In this document: one piece after another, positions 48,635-57,667 of the stretch
How the letters are laid out: the number at the start of each line of letters is the position of its first letter
How positions within the stretch are numbered: the first letter of the stretch is position 1
NCBI RefSeq assembly: GCF_001577365.1
Contig: NZ_CP014513.1
Coordinates: forward strand, 2,108,001-2,172,000
Direction of reading: 5' to 3'
DNA: 64,000 nt
Source of the DNA: Frondihabitans sp. PAMC 28766
GTDB lineage: Bacteria; Actinomycetota; Actinomycetes; Actinomycetales; Microbacteriaceae
Made by a program: the position numbers and the translations under genes
Notes under the pieces: generated by a model
Seen by the model: the letters and a program-made list of their open reading frames with translations, nothing else
Databases searched by the model: none
What the model was told of the DNA's origin: nothing

Positions 48635-51181
48635 CTACGATGCGCGCGAGGGGTCTCCTGACTCGCGGACGACCTGGTCGACGTCTTTGTCGGGGCGCCA
48701 GCCGCGCCACGACGGCTGGCGGAGGCGCCCGGTCGACGTCCACTCGGCGAACTCGACCTCACCGACGCGCGACGCCGTGATCCAGTGCGCGTCACGGGCG
48801 TCCGCCGTCGGCACGTCGACGAGTGGCGAGGTCTTGCGCGCCTCGCGCCCGAAGGTCGGCAGCAACTCGTCGAGCTCCTTGTCGCTGAAGCCGGTGCCCA
48901 CGCGGCCGACGTACTTCAGGCCCTCGTCGGTCGGCAGGCCCATCAGCAGCGAGCCGACGCCGTTCGCGCGACGCCCGGCCCCGGGGCGCCAGCCGGCGAT
49001 CACGACCTCCTGCGTCGCGTGGTGCTTGAGCTTGATCCAGGCGCGGCTGCGGCGGCCGGCCGAATAGCCACTGTCGCGGCGCTTGGCCACGACGCCCTCG
49101 AGCTTCAACCGCTTCGAGAACGACATCGCCTCGGCGAGCGAGCCCTCGAACGCGGGCGGCACGTCGATCGTCTTGTCGCGGGGCTTCAGCTCGACGGCCT
49201 TCTGGAGGGCCGCGCGGCGCGTGTCGTAGTCGTCGTCTTCGAGCGACTGCCCGTCGAGCGACATCACGTCGAAGAGCAGCAGCCGCACGGGGGCCGTCTC
49301 GCGCACACGCTCAACGTCGCGCGGGCGGGTCAGCTTCATCCGGGTCTGCAGCAGCCCGAAGTCAGGCCGGCCGTTGCGGTCGACCGCAACGATCTCGCCG
49401 TCGAGCACAGCGTCGCCGACGTCGCCGAGGCGGTCGGGCAGACCGTCGAACTCCGGGTACGACGCGGACATGTCGTGACCATTGCGGCTCGTCAGCGTGA
49501 CGGCGCCGTCGTGCACGGTGACGACCGCGCGCACGCCGTCCCACTTCATCTCGTACGCCCAGTCGCTGGCGTCGCCGATGGCGGCGGCGTCGCCCGGGCT
49601 CGCGAGCATCGGCTGCACGGGGTCGCCGACCGGCCGCTTGCGGGTCGTGCGCTTCGTTTGAGGGCGGGGCGCAGGATCCTGGTGCCCGCCCTTCGAGGAG
49701 GGTCGCGAGGCCTTCCCTCCAGAGCCCGCGTCGTCGGCGTCGTCGTCTTTCATCCGGTGGATCAGCCAGTTGTGCTCCTGCTTGGCGGTCGACGAACCGG
49801 CGCCGCCGCCGTGCCCCGTGTGGATGAGCGCGATGCGCCGCGAACCGCGCTGCTCGCCGTGCAGCACGACGATGACCTCTTTGCCGTCGCGCCACTTCTC
49901 GAGGTCGTACGTTCCGGAGTCCCAGATGGTGACCTCGCCCGCGCCGTACTCGCCCTTGGCGATCGTGCCCTCGAAGGTGCCGTATTCGAGCGGGTGGTCT
50001 TCGGTCTGGACAGCGAGGTGGTTCTGCTTGACATCCTGCGGCTCGCCCTTCGGCAGGGCCCAGCTGACGAGCACGCCGTCGTGCTCGAGGCGGAAGTCCC
50101 AGTGCAGACGGGTCGCGTGGTGCTCTTGGATCACGAAGGTCTGGTTGTCGCTCGGCTCGGGCGCCTCGGCCGGGACGGGCTCGCGGGTCTTCGAGGGGTC
50201 GCGCATCGAGCGGTACTTCGCGAGGCGATCCTCACGGGCCGAGACGGGCGTCTCGCTGTTGTGCATCGTCTCGCGATCGAGCTCGCCAGGAGGCACGGGC
50301 GTGCCCGACGACAGGTCGGCTAGCGGGTCGCCGCGGCGCTTCAGCGCCTTCAGCACGTCGGGGTATTCCATCTGCCGCAGCGTCCTCGACGCCAGCTCGC
50401 GCCACGTGCGCGGCATGGCCACGGTGGGGTGCTCACGCCCGCGCAGCGAGTACGGCGCGATGGTCGTCTTGTTGCCGTTGTTCTGCGACCAGTCCAAGAA
50501 CACCTTGCCGCGGCGATCCTGCTTGCCCATCGTCGACAGCACGAGGTCGGGGTGGTCGGCCTCCATGGCCTTGGCGAGCTCGTGGGCGATGTCGCTGACC
50601 TGCTGCGGGCTCTGCTTGCCGTCGAGCGCGGCATAGAGGTGGATGCCCTTGCTGCCGCTGGTCACCGGCATGAGGCCGAGGCCCATGCCATCGACGATCT
50701 TCTTGAGCTCTTGGGCGACGGCGACGCACTCGGGCAGGCCGACACCCTCACCAGGATCGAGGTCCAAGACCAGGCGATCGGGGTTGCGCTGGGCGCCCCG
50801 CGGCCCGAACCGCCACTGCGGCACGTGGATCTCGAGCGCTGCGACCTGCCCCAGCCAGGTGAGCGTGGCGAGGTCGTTGACGAGCGGGTAGACGTTCGAG
50901 TGGTCGGAGTGCTCGATGGTGTGGCTGGCGACCCAGTCGGGTGCGGAGTCGGGCAGATTCTTCTCGAAGAAGACCTCGCCGTCGACACCGTTGACCCAGC
51001 GCTTGCGGGTCGCCGGGCGATCCTCGGTGTGGGGCAGCATCCACTCGGCGACGGCCGCGTAGTAGGCGATGACGTCGCCCTTGGTGGTTCCGGTCGCCTG
51101 GTAGAGCACCTTGTCGAGGTTCGTCAGCTGGAGGGTGTGCCCGCCCACGCTGACGCGCTCGCCTCGCCCTTTCGTCGCCAT
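48635..51181 (-). CDS. ligD: Multifunctional NHEJ DNA ligase LigD
   Basis: The 848-residue protein has the three LigD domains. First comes a primase-type polymerase: LTNLDKVLYQATGTTKGDVI, LDLDPGEGVGLPECV with the metal-binding Asp pair, and SGSKGIHLYAALDGKQS. Second, from about residue 355, the phosphoesterase domain: QEHHATRLHWDFRLEHDGVL. Third, from about 530, the ATP-dependent ligase with WAYEMKWDGVRAVVTVHDG (adenylated Lys in KxDG) and KLEGVVAKRRDSGYSAGRRS. It fills gaps and seals breaks held by Ku in non-homologous end joining. GAGGAGC lies six bases before the ATG. The order polymerase-phosphoesterase-ligase is that of mycobacterial LigD. Confidence 0.97.
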   Translation of the reverse strand: MATKGRGERVSVGGHTLQLTNLDKVLYQATGTTKGDVIAYYAAVAEWMLPHTEDRPATRKRWVNGVDGEVFFEKNLPDSAPDWVASHTIEHSDHSNVYPLVNDLATLTWLGQVAALEIHVPQWRFGPRGAQRNPDRLVLDLDPGEGVGLPECVAVAQELKKIVDGMGLGLMPVTSGSKGIHLYAALDGKQSPQQVSDIAHELAKAMEADHPDLVLSTMGKQDRRGKVFLDWSQNNGNKTTIAPYSLRGREHPTVAMPRTWRELASRTLRQMEYPDVLKALKRRGDPLADLSSGTPVPPGELDRETMHNSETPVSAREDRLAKYRSMRDPSKTREPVPAEAPEPSDNQTFVIQEHHATRLHWDFRLEHDGVLVSWALPKGEPQDVKQNHLAVQTEDHPLEYGTFEGTIAKGEYGAGEVTIWDSGTYDLEKWRDGKEVIVVLHGEQRGSRRIALIHTGHGGGAGSSTAKQEHNWLIHRMKDDDADDAGSGGKASRPSSKGGHQDPAPRPQTKRTTRKRPVGDPVQPMLASPGDAAAIGDASDWAYEMKWDGVRAVVTVHDGAVTLTSRNGHDMSASYPEFDGLPDRLGDVGDAVLDGEIVAVDRNGRPDFGLLQTRMKLTRPRDVERVRETAPVRLLLFDVMSLDGQSLEDDDYDTRRAALQKAVELKPRDKTIDVPPAFEGSLAEAMSFSKRLKLEGVVAKRRDSGYSAGRRSRAWIKLKHHATQEVVIAGWRPGAGRRANGVGSLLMGLPTDEGLKYVGRVGTGFSDKELDELLPTFGREARKTSPLVDVPTADARDAHWITASRVGEVEFAEWTSTGRLRQPSWRGWRPDKDVDQVVRESGDPSRAS

Positions 51182-51200
51182 GCTGCGCTCCTCGTCGAAC

Positions 51201-52088
51201 TCAGTAGTTGGGCGTCGCGCCCGCGATGGTGATGGTGGTGCCGCTCGTGTAGCTCGACTCGGGGCTCACGAGGTGGACGTACGCCGCGCCGAGCTCGGCA
51301 GGCTGGCCCGGGCGGCCGTACGGCGAGTCTTCGCCGAAATGCGACACCGTCTCCGGGTCGCTCGAGGCGGGCTGCAGCGGGGTCCAGATCGGGCCGGGCG
51401 CGATCGAGTTCACGCGGATGCCCTTCTTCGCGAGCTGCTGCGCGAGCCCCGCCGTGAAGGTGCCGATGGCGCCCTTCGACGTGGCGTAGTCGAGCTTGTC
51501 GGGGGAGGGCGTGTTGCCCTGGATCGACCCGGTCGTCACGATTGACGAGCCCGGCTCGAGGTGCGGGATGACCGCCTGAGACAGCCAGAACAGCGAGTAG
51601 ACGTTGGTCTTGAACGTCTCGTCGATGCTTTCTGTGGTCATCTCGAGGATGTCCTGATGCACTTCCTGGTGTGCGGCCACCATCACGAGGGTGTCCAGGC
51701 CGCCGAGCTCGGCGACGGCCCGCTCGACGAGGTCGTGGCAGAACTGCTCGCTCGAGATGTCGCCGGGCACCAGGATCGCGCGGCGCCCCTCGCCCTCGAG
51801 CAGGTCGCGCACCTCCTCGGCGTCCGGCTGCTCGTCGGGAAGGTAGTTGAGCACGAGATCGGCTCCCTCTCTCGAGAGGGCGATCGCCGCCGCCCGGCCG
51901 ATGCCGGAGTCGGCGCCGGTCACGATGCCCCGGAAGCCCTTCAGGCGGCCAGAGCCGACGTAGCTCTGCTCGCCGTGGTCGGGCTTCGGGTCCATCGCGC
52001 TCGCGAGCCCCGGCAGCGACTGGTCCTGCGTCGGGTACGGCGGTGCCGGGTAGAGGCTGATCGGGTCTTTCTTGTCGAGCTGGCTCAT
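51201..52088 (-). CDS. SDR family oxidoreductase (YghA-like)
   Basis: The 295-residue enzyme starts with the long N-terminal extension of the YghA/glucose-dehydrogenase-like group (PISLYPAPPYPTQDQSLPGL), then RGIVTGADSGIGRAAAIALS (NAD loop), DTLVMVAAHQEVHQ in place of the usual NNAG, TTGSIQGNTPSPDKLDYATS with the catalytic Ser and YxxxK, and NSIAPGPIWTPLQP. Such enzymes are common next to general-stress genes. It lies 19 bases downstream of the ligD start on the same strand and is divergent to ku, so it sits inside the end-joining locus. Confidence 0.9.
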   Translation of the reverse strand: MSQLDKKDPISLYPAPPYPTQDQSLPGLASAMDPKPDHGEQSYVGSGRLKGFRGIVTGADSGIGRAAAIALSREGADLVLNYLPDEQPDAEEVRDLLEGEGRRAILVPGDISSEQFCHDLVERAVAELGGLDTLVMVAAHQEVHQDILEMTTESIDETFKTNVYSLFWLSQAVIPHLEPGSSIVTTGSIQGNTPSPDKLDYATSKGAIGTFTAGLAQQLAKKGIRVNSIAPGPIWTPLQPASSDPETVSHFGEDSPYGRPGQPAELGAAYVHLVSPESSYTSGTTITIAGATPNY

Positions 52089-52178
52089 GGGGGCAACGCA
52101 ACGCCGAGGGCAGGAGGCGAGGGAGCAGGTTGTACCCCGCGCCGGTCGGTGCCCGGCGCCGGGGTGGACACTGGCCGC

Positions 52179-53084
52179 ATGCGATCCATCTGGCGAGGAG
52201 CAATCACGTTCGGCCTGGTCAACGTGCCGGTCAAGGTGTATTCGGCGACCGAAGACCACGACATCTCCCTGCACCAGGTGCACGACAAGGACGGCGGCCG
52301 GATCCGCTACCAGCGGCGCTGCGAGGTGTGCGGCAAGGTCGTCGACTACGAGCACATCGACAAGGCCTACGACGACGGCGACAAGACCGTGGTGCTCACC
52401 GACGACGACCTCAAGTCGCTGCCGGAGGAGAAGAGCCGCGAGATCGACGTGCTCGAGTTCGTGCCGAGCGACCAGCTCGACCCCATCATGTTCGACCGCT
52501 CGTACTTTTTAGAGCCCGACGGCACGTCGCCCAAGGCCTACGTCCTCTTGCGCCGCACCCTCGAAGAGACCGACCGCACCGCGATCGTGCACTTCTCACT
52601 GCGGCAGAAGACGCGCCTCGGAGCCCTCCGCGTGCGCGGCAAGGTGCTGATGCTGCAGTCGCTGCTCTGGGACGACGAGGTGCGCGAGGCCGACTTCCCG
52701 TCGCTTTCGAAGAGCACCAGGATCTCCGACAAAGAGCTCGACATGTCGGCCAGCCTCGTCGACAGCCTGGCCGACGACTTCGAGCCCGCCGACTTCAGCG
52801 ACGACTACCAGCGCGAGCTGCAGCAGCTGATCGACGCGAAACTGAAGGAGGGCGAGGCGCTCGACACCGAGGCGACGTTCGGCGAATCCTCGTCGGAGGG
52901 CGACGACGGCTCGGGGTCGGGGTCGGGGTCGGGCGAGGTCATCGACCTCATGGACGCGCTGCGGGCCTCGGTCGAGAAGAACCGTGCTTCGACGGCCAAG
53001 AAGCCGACGCGCAAGACGTCGTCGGTGCCCGCCGCGAAGAAGCCGGCCGCGAAGAAGCCGGCTGCGAAGAAGAAGGCCGGCTAG
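52179..53084 (+). CDS. ku: Non-homologous end joining protein Ku
   Basis: The 301-residue protein forms a homodimeric ring on DNA ends and recruits LigD. MRSIWRGAITFGLVNVPVKV and YSATEDHDISLHQVH are the family start; CEVCGKVVDYEHIDKAYD is the bridge region, followed by FVPSDQLDPIMFDRSYFLEP and FSLRQKTRLGALRVRGKVLM. After the core comes a Ser/Gly linker and a Lys/Ala/Pro-rich tail (KKPAAKKPAAKKKAG), like the basic tails of mycobacterial Ku that bind DNA. ATG at 52179. The stop overlaps the convergent small gene by four bases. Confidence 0.97.
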   Translation: MRSIWRGAITFGLVNVPVKVYSATEDHDISLHQVHDKDGGRIRYQRRCEVCGKVVDYEHIDKAYDDGDKTVVLTDDDLKSLPEEKSREIDVLEFVPSDQLDPIMFDRSYFLEPDGTSPKAYVLLRRTLEETDRTAIVHFSLRQKTRLGALRVRGKVLMLQSLLWDDEVREADFPSLSKSTRISDKELDMSASLVDSLADDFEPADFSDDYQRELQQLIDAKLKEGEALDTEATFGESSSEGDDGSGSGSGSGEVIDLMDALRASVEKNRASTAKKPTRKTSSVPAAKKPAAKKPAAKKKAG

Positions 53085-53365
53085 CTGTTCCGCAGGGCCT
53101 TCACGAGTTCCGCCTTCTTCTTCGACGAGTAGCCCGTGAGGCCGAGCTCTTTCGCCCGCTTCTTGAGGTCGGCCACGGTCCAGTCGTCGTACGAGCCGCT
53201 CTCGCCGCCCTTGTGGCTCACGCTCTTGCTGCCGCGGGCTGCGACCGCATTCGAGATGCGCGCCGACTTCGTCTCGGAGTTGCCCTCCTGCCGTAGTTCG
53301 GCATAGAGGCCGGGATCCTTAAGGCTCGGGTTCGCTTTTTCTGCTTTCGATGCTTTCGCCGCCAT
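53081..53365 (-). CDS. Rho-N/SAP-like small protein next to ku
   Basis: The 94-residue protein has a basic, Ser-rich first half (NPSLKDPGLYAELRQEGNSE, then SKSVSHKGGESGSYDDW) and a C-terminal helix-extended-helix (WTVADLKKRAKELGLTGY, KKKAELVKALRNS) of the Rho termination factor N-terminal / SAP type, a nucleic-acid-binding motif. The first half matches a DUF7218-like domain as I remember it. ATG at 53365 is six bases after TAGCTT. It converges on ku with a 4-base overlap; some Ku proteins carry a SAP domain at their own C-terminus, so a functional link is conceivable. Confidence 0.82.
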   Translation of the reverse strand: MAAKASKAEKANPSLKDPGLYAELRQEGNSETKSARISNAVAARGSKSVSHKGGESGSYDDWTVADLKKRAKELGLTGYSSKKKAELVKALRNS

Positions 53366-53480
53366 CCCGCGAAGCTACGCCCCAGTCACTCGCCGGGGTA
53401 CGGCCTCGTCTCGCGGTGGCTGTGCATCGCCCGCTGGAAGGCGGTTCGGATCACCCGGTTTCATCGGGAAGTCCGTCTCC

Positions 53481-53537
<57 letters not shown>

Positions 53538-53538
53538 G

Positions 53539-55458
53539 TCAGGCGCCGAGCTCGTCGGCGTCGGCGGAGGCGCCGGTGTCCGACGACGAGCGCTCGGCGG
53601 CGGCGCGCGTGAGGGTGTCGATCGTGATGGCGGCGTTGACGAGGGCGAGATGCGAGAGGCCCTGGGGCAGGTTGCCCATGAAGGCGCCGTCCTCGTCGAT
53701 CATCTCGGCGAGCATGCCGACGTCGTTGACCTGCTCGACGAGCTGGTCCATCAGGGCGGTCGCCTCGTCGAGGCGACCGACGCAGGCGAGAGCAGCAGCG
53801 GCCCAGAAGGCGCACGCGACGAACGTGCCCTCCTCCGCGTCCATGCCGGTGTAGCGGTAGAGCAGGGGCCCGCGCCCGAGGGAGGCTCGGATCGCGTCGA
53901 TCGTGCGTGACATCCTGGTGCCCCGATCGAAGCCCGTGGGGGCGTGCAGCAGCACCGACGCGTCGAGCTTGTCGCTGCCCGGGTACATCACGTAGGCGCC
54001 GAGCTCCTCGTTCCAGCCGTTCGAAGCCACCCACTCCTTGATGGCTTCGGCGTTCTTCTTCCAGTGCGCGAGGTCGTCAGGGTCGGGGTGCAGCTGGCCG
54101 ATGTCGGCGAGGTGGCAGGCCGCGTCGATGGCCTGCCAGCAGCCCATCTTGCTCGAGACGTAGTGCTGCAGGTCTTCCAGCTCCCACATGCCCGAGTCCT
54201 TCTCCTGCCACTTGCGGCAGGCGTCGTCGGCGAAGGCGCAGAGCAGGTCGTCGGTCGACGCGTCGATGATGTTGCCGCCCGACGCGTACTGGCTCATGAT
54301 CGCGAGGATGTCGGCGTAGACGCCGAGCTGCAGCTGATCCGACGCCGGGTTGCCCGCATAGACCGGGCCGATGCCGCGCCACCCCTCCGAGTGCGTCTCG
54401 TGCACTCCGTCGGGCAGGCTGCCGTCGAGCCGGAAGAAGATGTGCATCTCGCGGCCGTTCTGTTTCAACGACTTCAGGATCCACGACACGGCGGCATGCG
54501 GCTCCTCCCGCAGCCCGAAGTTCAGCAGCGCCTGCACGGTGTAGGCGAGGTCGCGCACCCAGGAGAACCGGTAGTCCCAGTTCTTGCCGCCGTCGAGGTT
54601 CTCGGGCAGCCCCGTGGTCGGCGCGGCGGCGATAGCACCCGTCGGGCTGTAGATGAGCAGCTTGAGGGCGAGCGTGGACCGTGTGACCGCCTCACCCCAG
54701 GGGCCGTCCCACGAGAAGTTCTTCGACCACAGCGCCCAGTTGTCGATCGTGCGGTCGATGCCCTGATCGACGACCGGGGCGTTCGGGATGTGGATCGGCT
54801 CGTCATCGGTGCCGCAGAGGCACAGGATGTGGTGCGACCCGGGGCTCGTCGTGAAGGCTCCGCGGAACTCCAGCGGGCCGACGACCTCGCCGTCGCCCTC
54901 CTCGGTCGGATCGGTGCGACCGTGGTCGGAGCCGATCAGGATCAGGTTGATGTCGCCGGCGCGCAACAGCGGCCCGTGAACCGTGTCGATGCGCTGGATC
55001 GGCGTCGTGCCGAAGGTGTTGCCCGGGATGACGGCCCAGGCGAGCTTGACCGACCCCTCGAGCCCGTCGATCCGGCGCACCAGCTCCGACCACGGGAGCC
55101 GGCCGGCGACACCGGTGACCAGCGCGTCCGTGATCTCGACCGAGCCGGTCGCCGTGCGGAATCGGGTGGTGAGCACGTTGCTGCCTGCGACGTACGAGCG
55201 GTCGACCTCGAAGTCGTCGTCGACGGGCCGCAGTTCGAACCGGCCGCCGTGCCCCGCATCGACGATGCCGGCGATGACGGGCTCGGTGTACATCTCGGGC
55301 ATCGGCAGCCAGTCGATCTGGCCGTCTTCGGCGATGAGCGCGACCGTGCGCCCGTCGCCGATCACGGCGTACGACCGCAGCGGCACGTAGCCGTCCACGC
55401 GCGCGCTCGGCGGCCGGAAGTTCGTGGTCACGGTGAAAGCCTCAGCGGTGTCTGTCAC
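53539..55458 (-). CDS. Glycoside hydrolase family 15 protein
   Basis: The 639-residue enzyme has an N-terminal beta-sandwich (YVPLRSYAVIGDGRTVALIA, DGQIDWLPMPEM) and an (alpha/alpha)6 barrel with NWDYRFSWVRDLAYTVQALL, DSGMWELEDLQHYVSSKMGC (catalytic Glu in the WE pair) and DEDGAFMGNLPQGLSHLALV near the end. Members are glucoamylases, trehalases or glucodextranases; bacterial cytosolic forms like this without signal peptide are often trehalases, as in mycobacteria. The start is GTG at 55458. The gene diverges from the SMP-30 gene. Confidence 0.9.
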   Translation of the reverse strand: MTDTAEAFTVTTNFRPPSARVDGYVPLRSYAVIGDGRTVALIAEDGQIDWLPMPEMYTEPVIAGIVDAGHGGRFELRPVDDDFEVDRSYVAGSNVLTTRFRTATGSVEITDALVTGVAGRLPWSELVRRIDGLEGSVKLAWAVIPGNTFGTTPIQRIDTVHGPLLRAGDINLILIGSDHGRTDPTEEGDGEVVGPLEFRGAFTTSPGSHHILCLCGTDDEPIHIPNAPVVDQGIDRTIDNWALWSKNFSWDGPWGEAVTRSTLALKLLIYSPTGAIAAAPTTGLPENLDGGKNWDYRFSWVRDLAYTVQALLNFGLREEPHAAVSWILKSLKQNGREMHIFFRLDGSLPDGVHETHSEGWRGIGPVYAGNPASDQLQLGVYADILAIMSQYASGGNIIDASTDDLLCAFADDACRKWQEKDSGMWELEDLQHYVSSKMGCWQAIDAACHLADIGQLHPDPDDLAHWKKNAEAIKEWVASNGWNEELGAYVMYPGSDKLDASVLLHAPTGFDRGTRMSRTIDAIRASLGRGPLLYRYTGMDAEEGTFVACAFWAAAALACVGRLDEATALMDQLVEQVNDVGMLAEMIDEDGAFMGNLPQGLSHLALVNAAITIDTLTRAAAERSSSDTGASADADELGA

Positions 55459-55512
55459 CCGTCCACGGTGCTCCTCTTAGGCTGAGAGCGTCACCCGTTC
55501 GACTCCACCGAA

Positions 55513-56376
55513 GTGAGCACCATGCCCGAAGCCCGCCTGTTCGTCGACGCCCGCGCCATCCTGGCCGAGAGCCCCGTCTGGGACGCCGACCTGGGCGAGC
55601 TGGTCTGGGCCGACATCACCCCGGGCATCCTGCACCGCACCTCGGCCACCGGCGACGCCGATCGCACGACGCCCGTCGGGCCCCCGCTCGCGTCGATCCA
55701 GCGGCGCCGGGGCGGCGGGTTCGTCGCCGCGCTGCAGGATCGCGTCGTGGTGATCGACGACGAGGGCGGCAGCCTCGACACGGTCGCCCGGGTCGAGCAC
55801 GCGCACCCCGGCACCCGGTTCAACGAAGGCAAGTGCGACCCGTTCGGCAACTTCGTCGTCGGCGCCATGGACAGAGACGCGGACGGGCCCGACGCAGGGC
55901 TCTATCGAGTGAGCCCGAACGGCGACGTGACCGAACTCGGTGGCGGCTTCGGCACCGTCAACGGCATCGAGTTCGACGACGAGGGCACGACGATGTGGGT
56001 GACCGACACGCGCGTACGCACGATCTACCGAGCGTCGTACGGCCCCGACGGGCCGCTCGGCGAGCTGGTGCCCTGGTCGACAGGTCACCGCCACGACGGT
56101 CTCGTGCGCGACTCGCTCGGCGAGTTCTGGGGTGCCGACTACGGCTCGGGCCATGTGCTGCACCTGTCGGCCGACGGCCAGCTGATCGAGAACATCGATG
56201 TGCCCGTGCCGAACGTCACCGGCATCACCATTGGTGGCGCCGACCTCACCACGCTCTTCATCGGCACGGCCCGCGAGAACCTCACCGAGGATCAACTGAA
56301 CGCGGCTCCCACCTCGGGCGGCGTGTTCGCGTACGAACTCGACCGCCCGGGGCTGGCGCAACGCTTCTTCGGCTGA
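55513..56376 (+). CDS. SMP-30/gluconolactonase-like protein
   Basis: The 287-residue beta-propeller has ILAESPVWDADLGELVWADI with the metal-binding Glu, FNEGKCDPFGNFVVGAM where the family usually has NDG.CDP.GRFW.G, NGIEFDDEGTTMWVTDT, HDGLVRDSLGEFWGADYG and PVPNVTGITIGGADLTTLFI. It should open lactones of sugar acids. The usual metal-binding Asn-Asp is FNEG here, so activity may be altered. GTG at 55513 or ATG at 55522. A 15-base tandem repeat follows its stop. Confidence 0.88.
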   Translation: MSTMPEARLFVDARAILAESPVWDADLGELVWADITPGILHRTSATGDADRTTPVGPPLASIQRRRGGGFVAALQDRVVVIDDEGGSLDTVARVEHAHPGTRFNEGKCDPFGNFVVGAMDRDADGPDAGLYRVSPNGDVTELGGGFGTVNGIEFDDEGTTMWVTDTRVRTIYRASYGPDGPLGELVPWSTGHRHDGLVRDSLGEFWGADYGSGHVLHLSADGQLIENIDVPVPNVTGITIGGADLTTLFIGTARENLTEDQLNAAPTSGGVFAYELDRPGLAQRFFG

Positions 56377-56378
56377 GC

Positions 56379-56474
56379 GCCGACGACCTGCTCGCCGACG
56401 ACTTGCTCGCCGACGACCTGCTCGCCGACGACTTGCTCGCCGACGACCTGCTCGCCGACGACTTGCTCGCCGAC
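56379..56474. repeat. 15-bp tandem repeat, six copies
   Basis: The unit gccgacgacctgctc, alternating with gccgacgacttgctc, occurs six times from 56379 to 56468 and a truncated unit runs into the stop of the convergent gene. It could code for (ADDLL)n in one + strand frame, but that frame is not in phase with the SMP-30 gene. Confidence 0.92.
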
Positions 56475-57655
56475 TAGATGAGGCCGACGAGGTTGTCAGC
56501 GGTGACGGCCGACCCCTCGGCCAGCACCTGACGGGCCTTGTCGGTCGAGTCCCACACGTTCCAGAGCAGGACGCCGACAGGCACACCCTCGTCGAGGTAA
56601 TAGACGACGACCGAGTCGTCGTCCTTCCAGTCCTCGACCGTGTCGAGCGACGCATCCAGCTTGCCGACCGCCTCGTAGCCGAGGTCGAAGACGTCGGAGT
56701 AGTACATCGGCGTGTGCGTGTACTTCTCGTCGGAGCCCGCCATGATGCGGCCGACGGCAGCGCCCTGTTCGTTCGCGTTGTCGACGTGCTCGACGCGACG
56801 ACGGCCCAGGATCGGGTCGGGGTAGTTCGCGACATCGCCCGCGGAGTAGACGAACGGGTCGATCGTCGCCAGGCGCGAGTCCACCACGATGCCGTCGTCG
56901 ACGGTGAGGCCCGCAGCCTCGGCCAGGTCGGTGTTCGGCGCGATGCCGAGGCCGACGACGACGCCGTCGGCCTCGAGCGTGGAGCCGTCGTCGAGGGTCA
57001 GCAGGAAGCCGTCTCCCTGGGCCACGCCCTTGTCGAGCCGCCGCCCGGCGAAGAACTCGACGCCGTGCTCACGGAAGCGCGCCTCGAACCTCTCGTCGAC
57101 CTTCTCGGGGAAGGTCGAGGCGCCGAGGTCGGCGTCGGGGAAGACGATGCTGACCTTCGTGTCGTTCTGTGCGAGGGCTGCCGCGATCTCCGAGCCGATG
57201 TAGCCGCCCCCGATCACGGCGACGTGCCTGCCCGAGCCCGAGAGCGCCCGCAGGTGCCGATAGTCGGCGGCCGTGCGGAAGAAGATGACACGGTCGCTGT
57301 CCGGCAGGTCGAGCGTCTTCGGGCGCCCGCCGGTGGCGAGCAACAGCCGACCGTAGCCGATCGTGTCGCCGGTCGATGTCGAAACGGTGCGCGCCGTCCG
57401 ATCGATCCCGGTCACGGTCGTCTCCAAGCGGATCTCCGCACCGGTCGCCTCGGCGGTCCCGAGGTCGTTGTCAGTGGGGGAGTAGTCGGGGTCGGTCCAC
57501 AGCTTCTTCGAGAGCGCCGGGCGGGTGTAGGGCTGGTCGACGTCCTCGCTCAGGATCACGATGGATCCTGCCGGGTCTTTCTCGCGAATGCCTTTCGCCG
57601 CGGAGTCGGCGACCATGCCGCCACCGACGATGACGTACTCGTAGCTCTCTGCCAT
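56474..57655 (-). CDS. NAD(P)/FAD-dependent ferredoxin reductase-like oxidoreductase
   Basis: The 393-residue flavoprotein has EYVIVGGGMVADSAAKGIRE (FAD loop), QPYTRPALSKKLW, GRLLLATGGRPKTLDLPDSD, HVAVIGGGYIGSEIAAALAQ (NAD loop), ADGVVVGLGIAPNTDLAEAA and FVYSAGDVANYPDPILG. The reductase C-terminal domain has YSDVFDLGYEAVGKLD. This is the AIF/rubredoxin-ferredoxin reductase group; its electron acceptor is not coded beside it, although Dps and a Rieske flavoprotein are in the same part of the window. The dps gene lies 12 bases upstream on the same strand. Confidence 0.92.
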   Translation of the reverse strand: MAESYEYVIVGGGMVADSAAKGIREKDPAGSIVILSEDVDQPYTRPALSKKLWTDPDYSPTDNDLGTAEATGAEIRLETTVTGIDRTARTVSTSTGDTIGYGRLLLATGGRPKTLDLPDSDRVIFFRTAADYRHLRALSGSGRHVAVIGGGYIGSEIAAALAQNDTKVSIVFPDADLGASTFPEKVDERFEARFREHGVEFFAGRRLDKGVAQGDGFLLTLDDGSTLEADGVVVGLGIAPNTDLAEAAGLTVDDGIVVDSRLATIDPFVYSAGDVANYPDPILGRRRVEHVDNANEQGAAVGRIMAGSDEKYTHTPMYYSDVFDLGYEAVGKLDASLDTVEDWKDDDSVVVYYLDEGVPVGVLLWNVWDSTDKARQVLAEGSAVTADNLVGLI

Positions 57656-57667
57656 GACGGATCCTCT

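Noticed and set aside
51561..52178. N-terminal extension of Ku
   Set aside because: The extension is antisense to the SDR gene; MRSIWRGAI at 52179 is the canonical Ku start.
55833..56477. Gene encoding a protein with (ADDLL)6 tail
   Set aside because: Its body is an out-of-frame reading of the SMP-30 gene; only the tail comes from the minisatellite.
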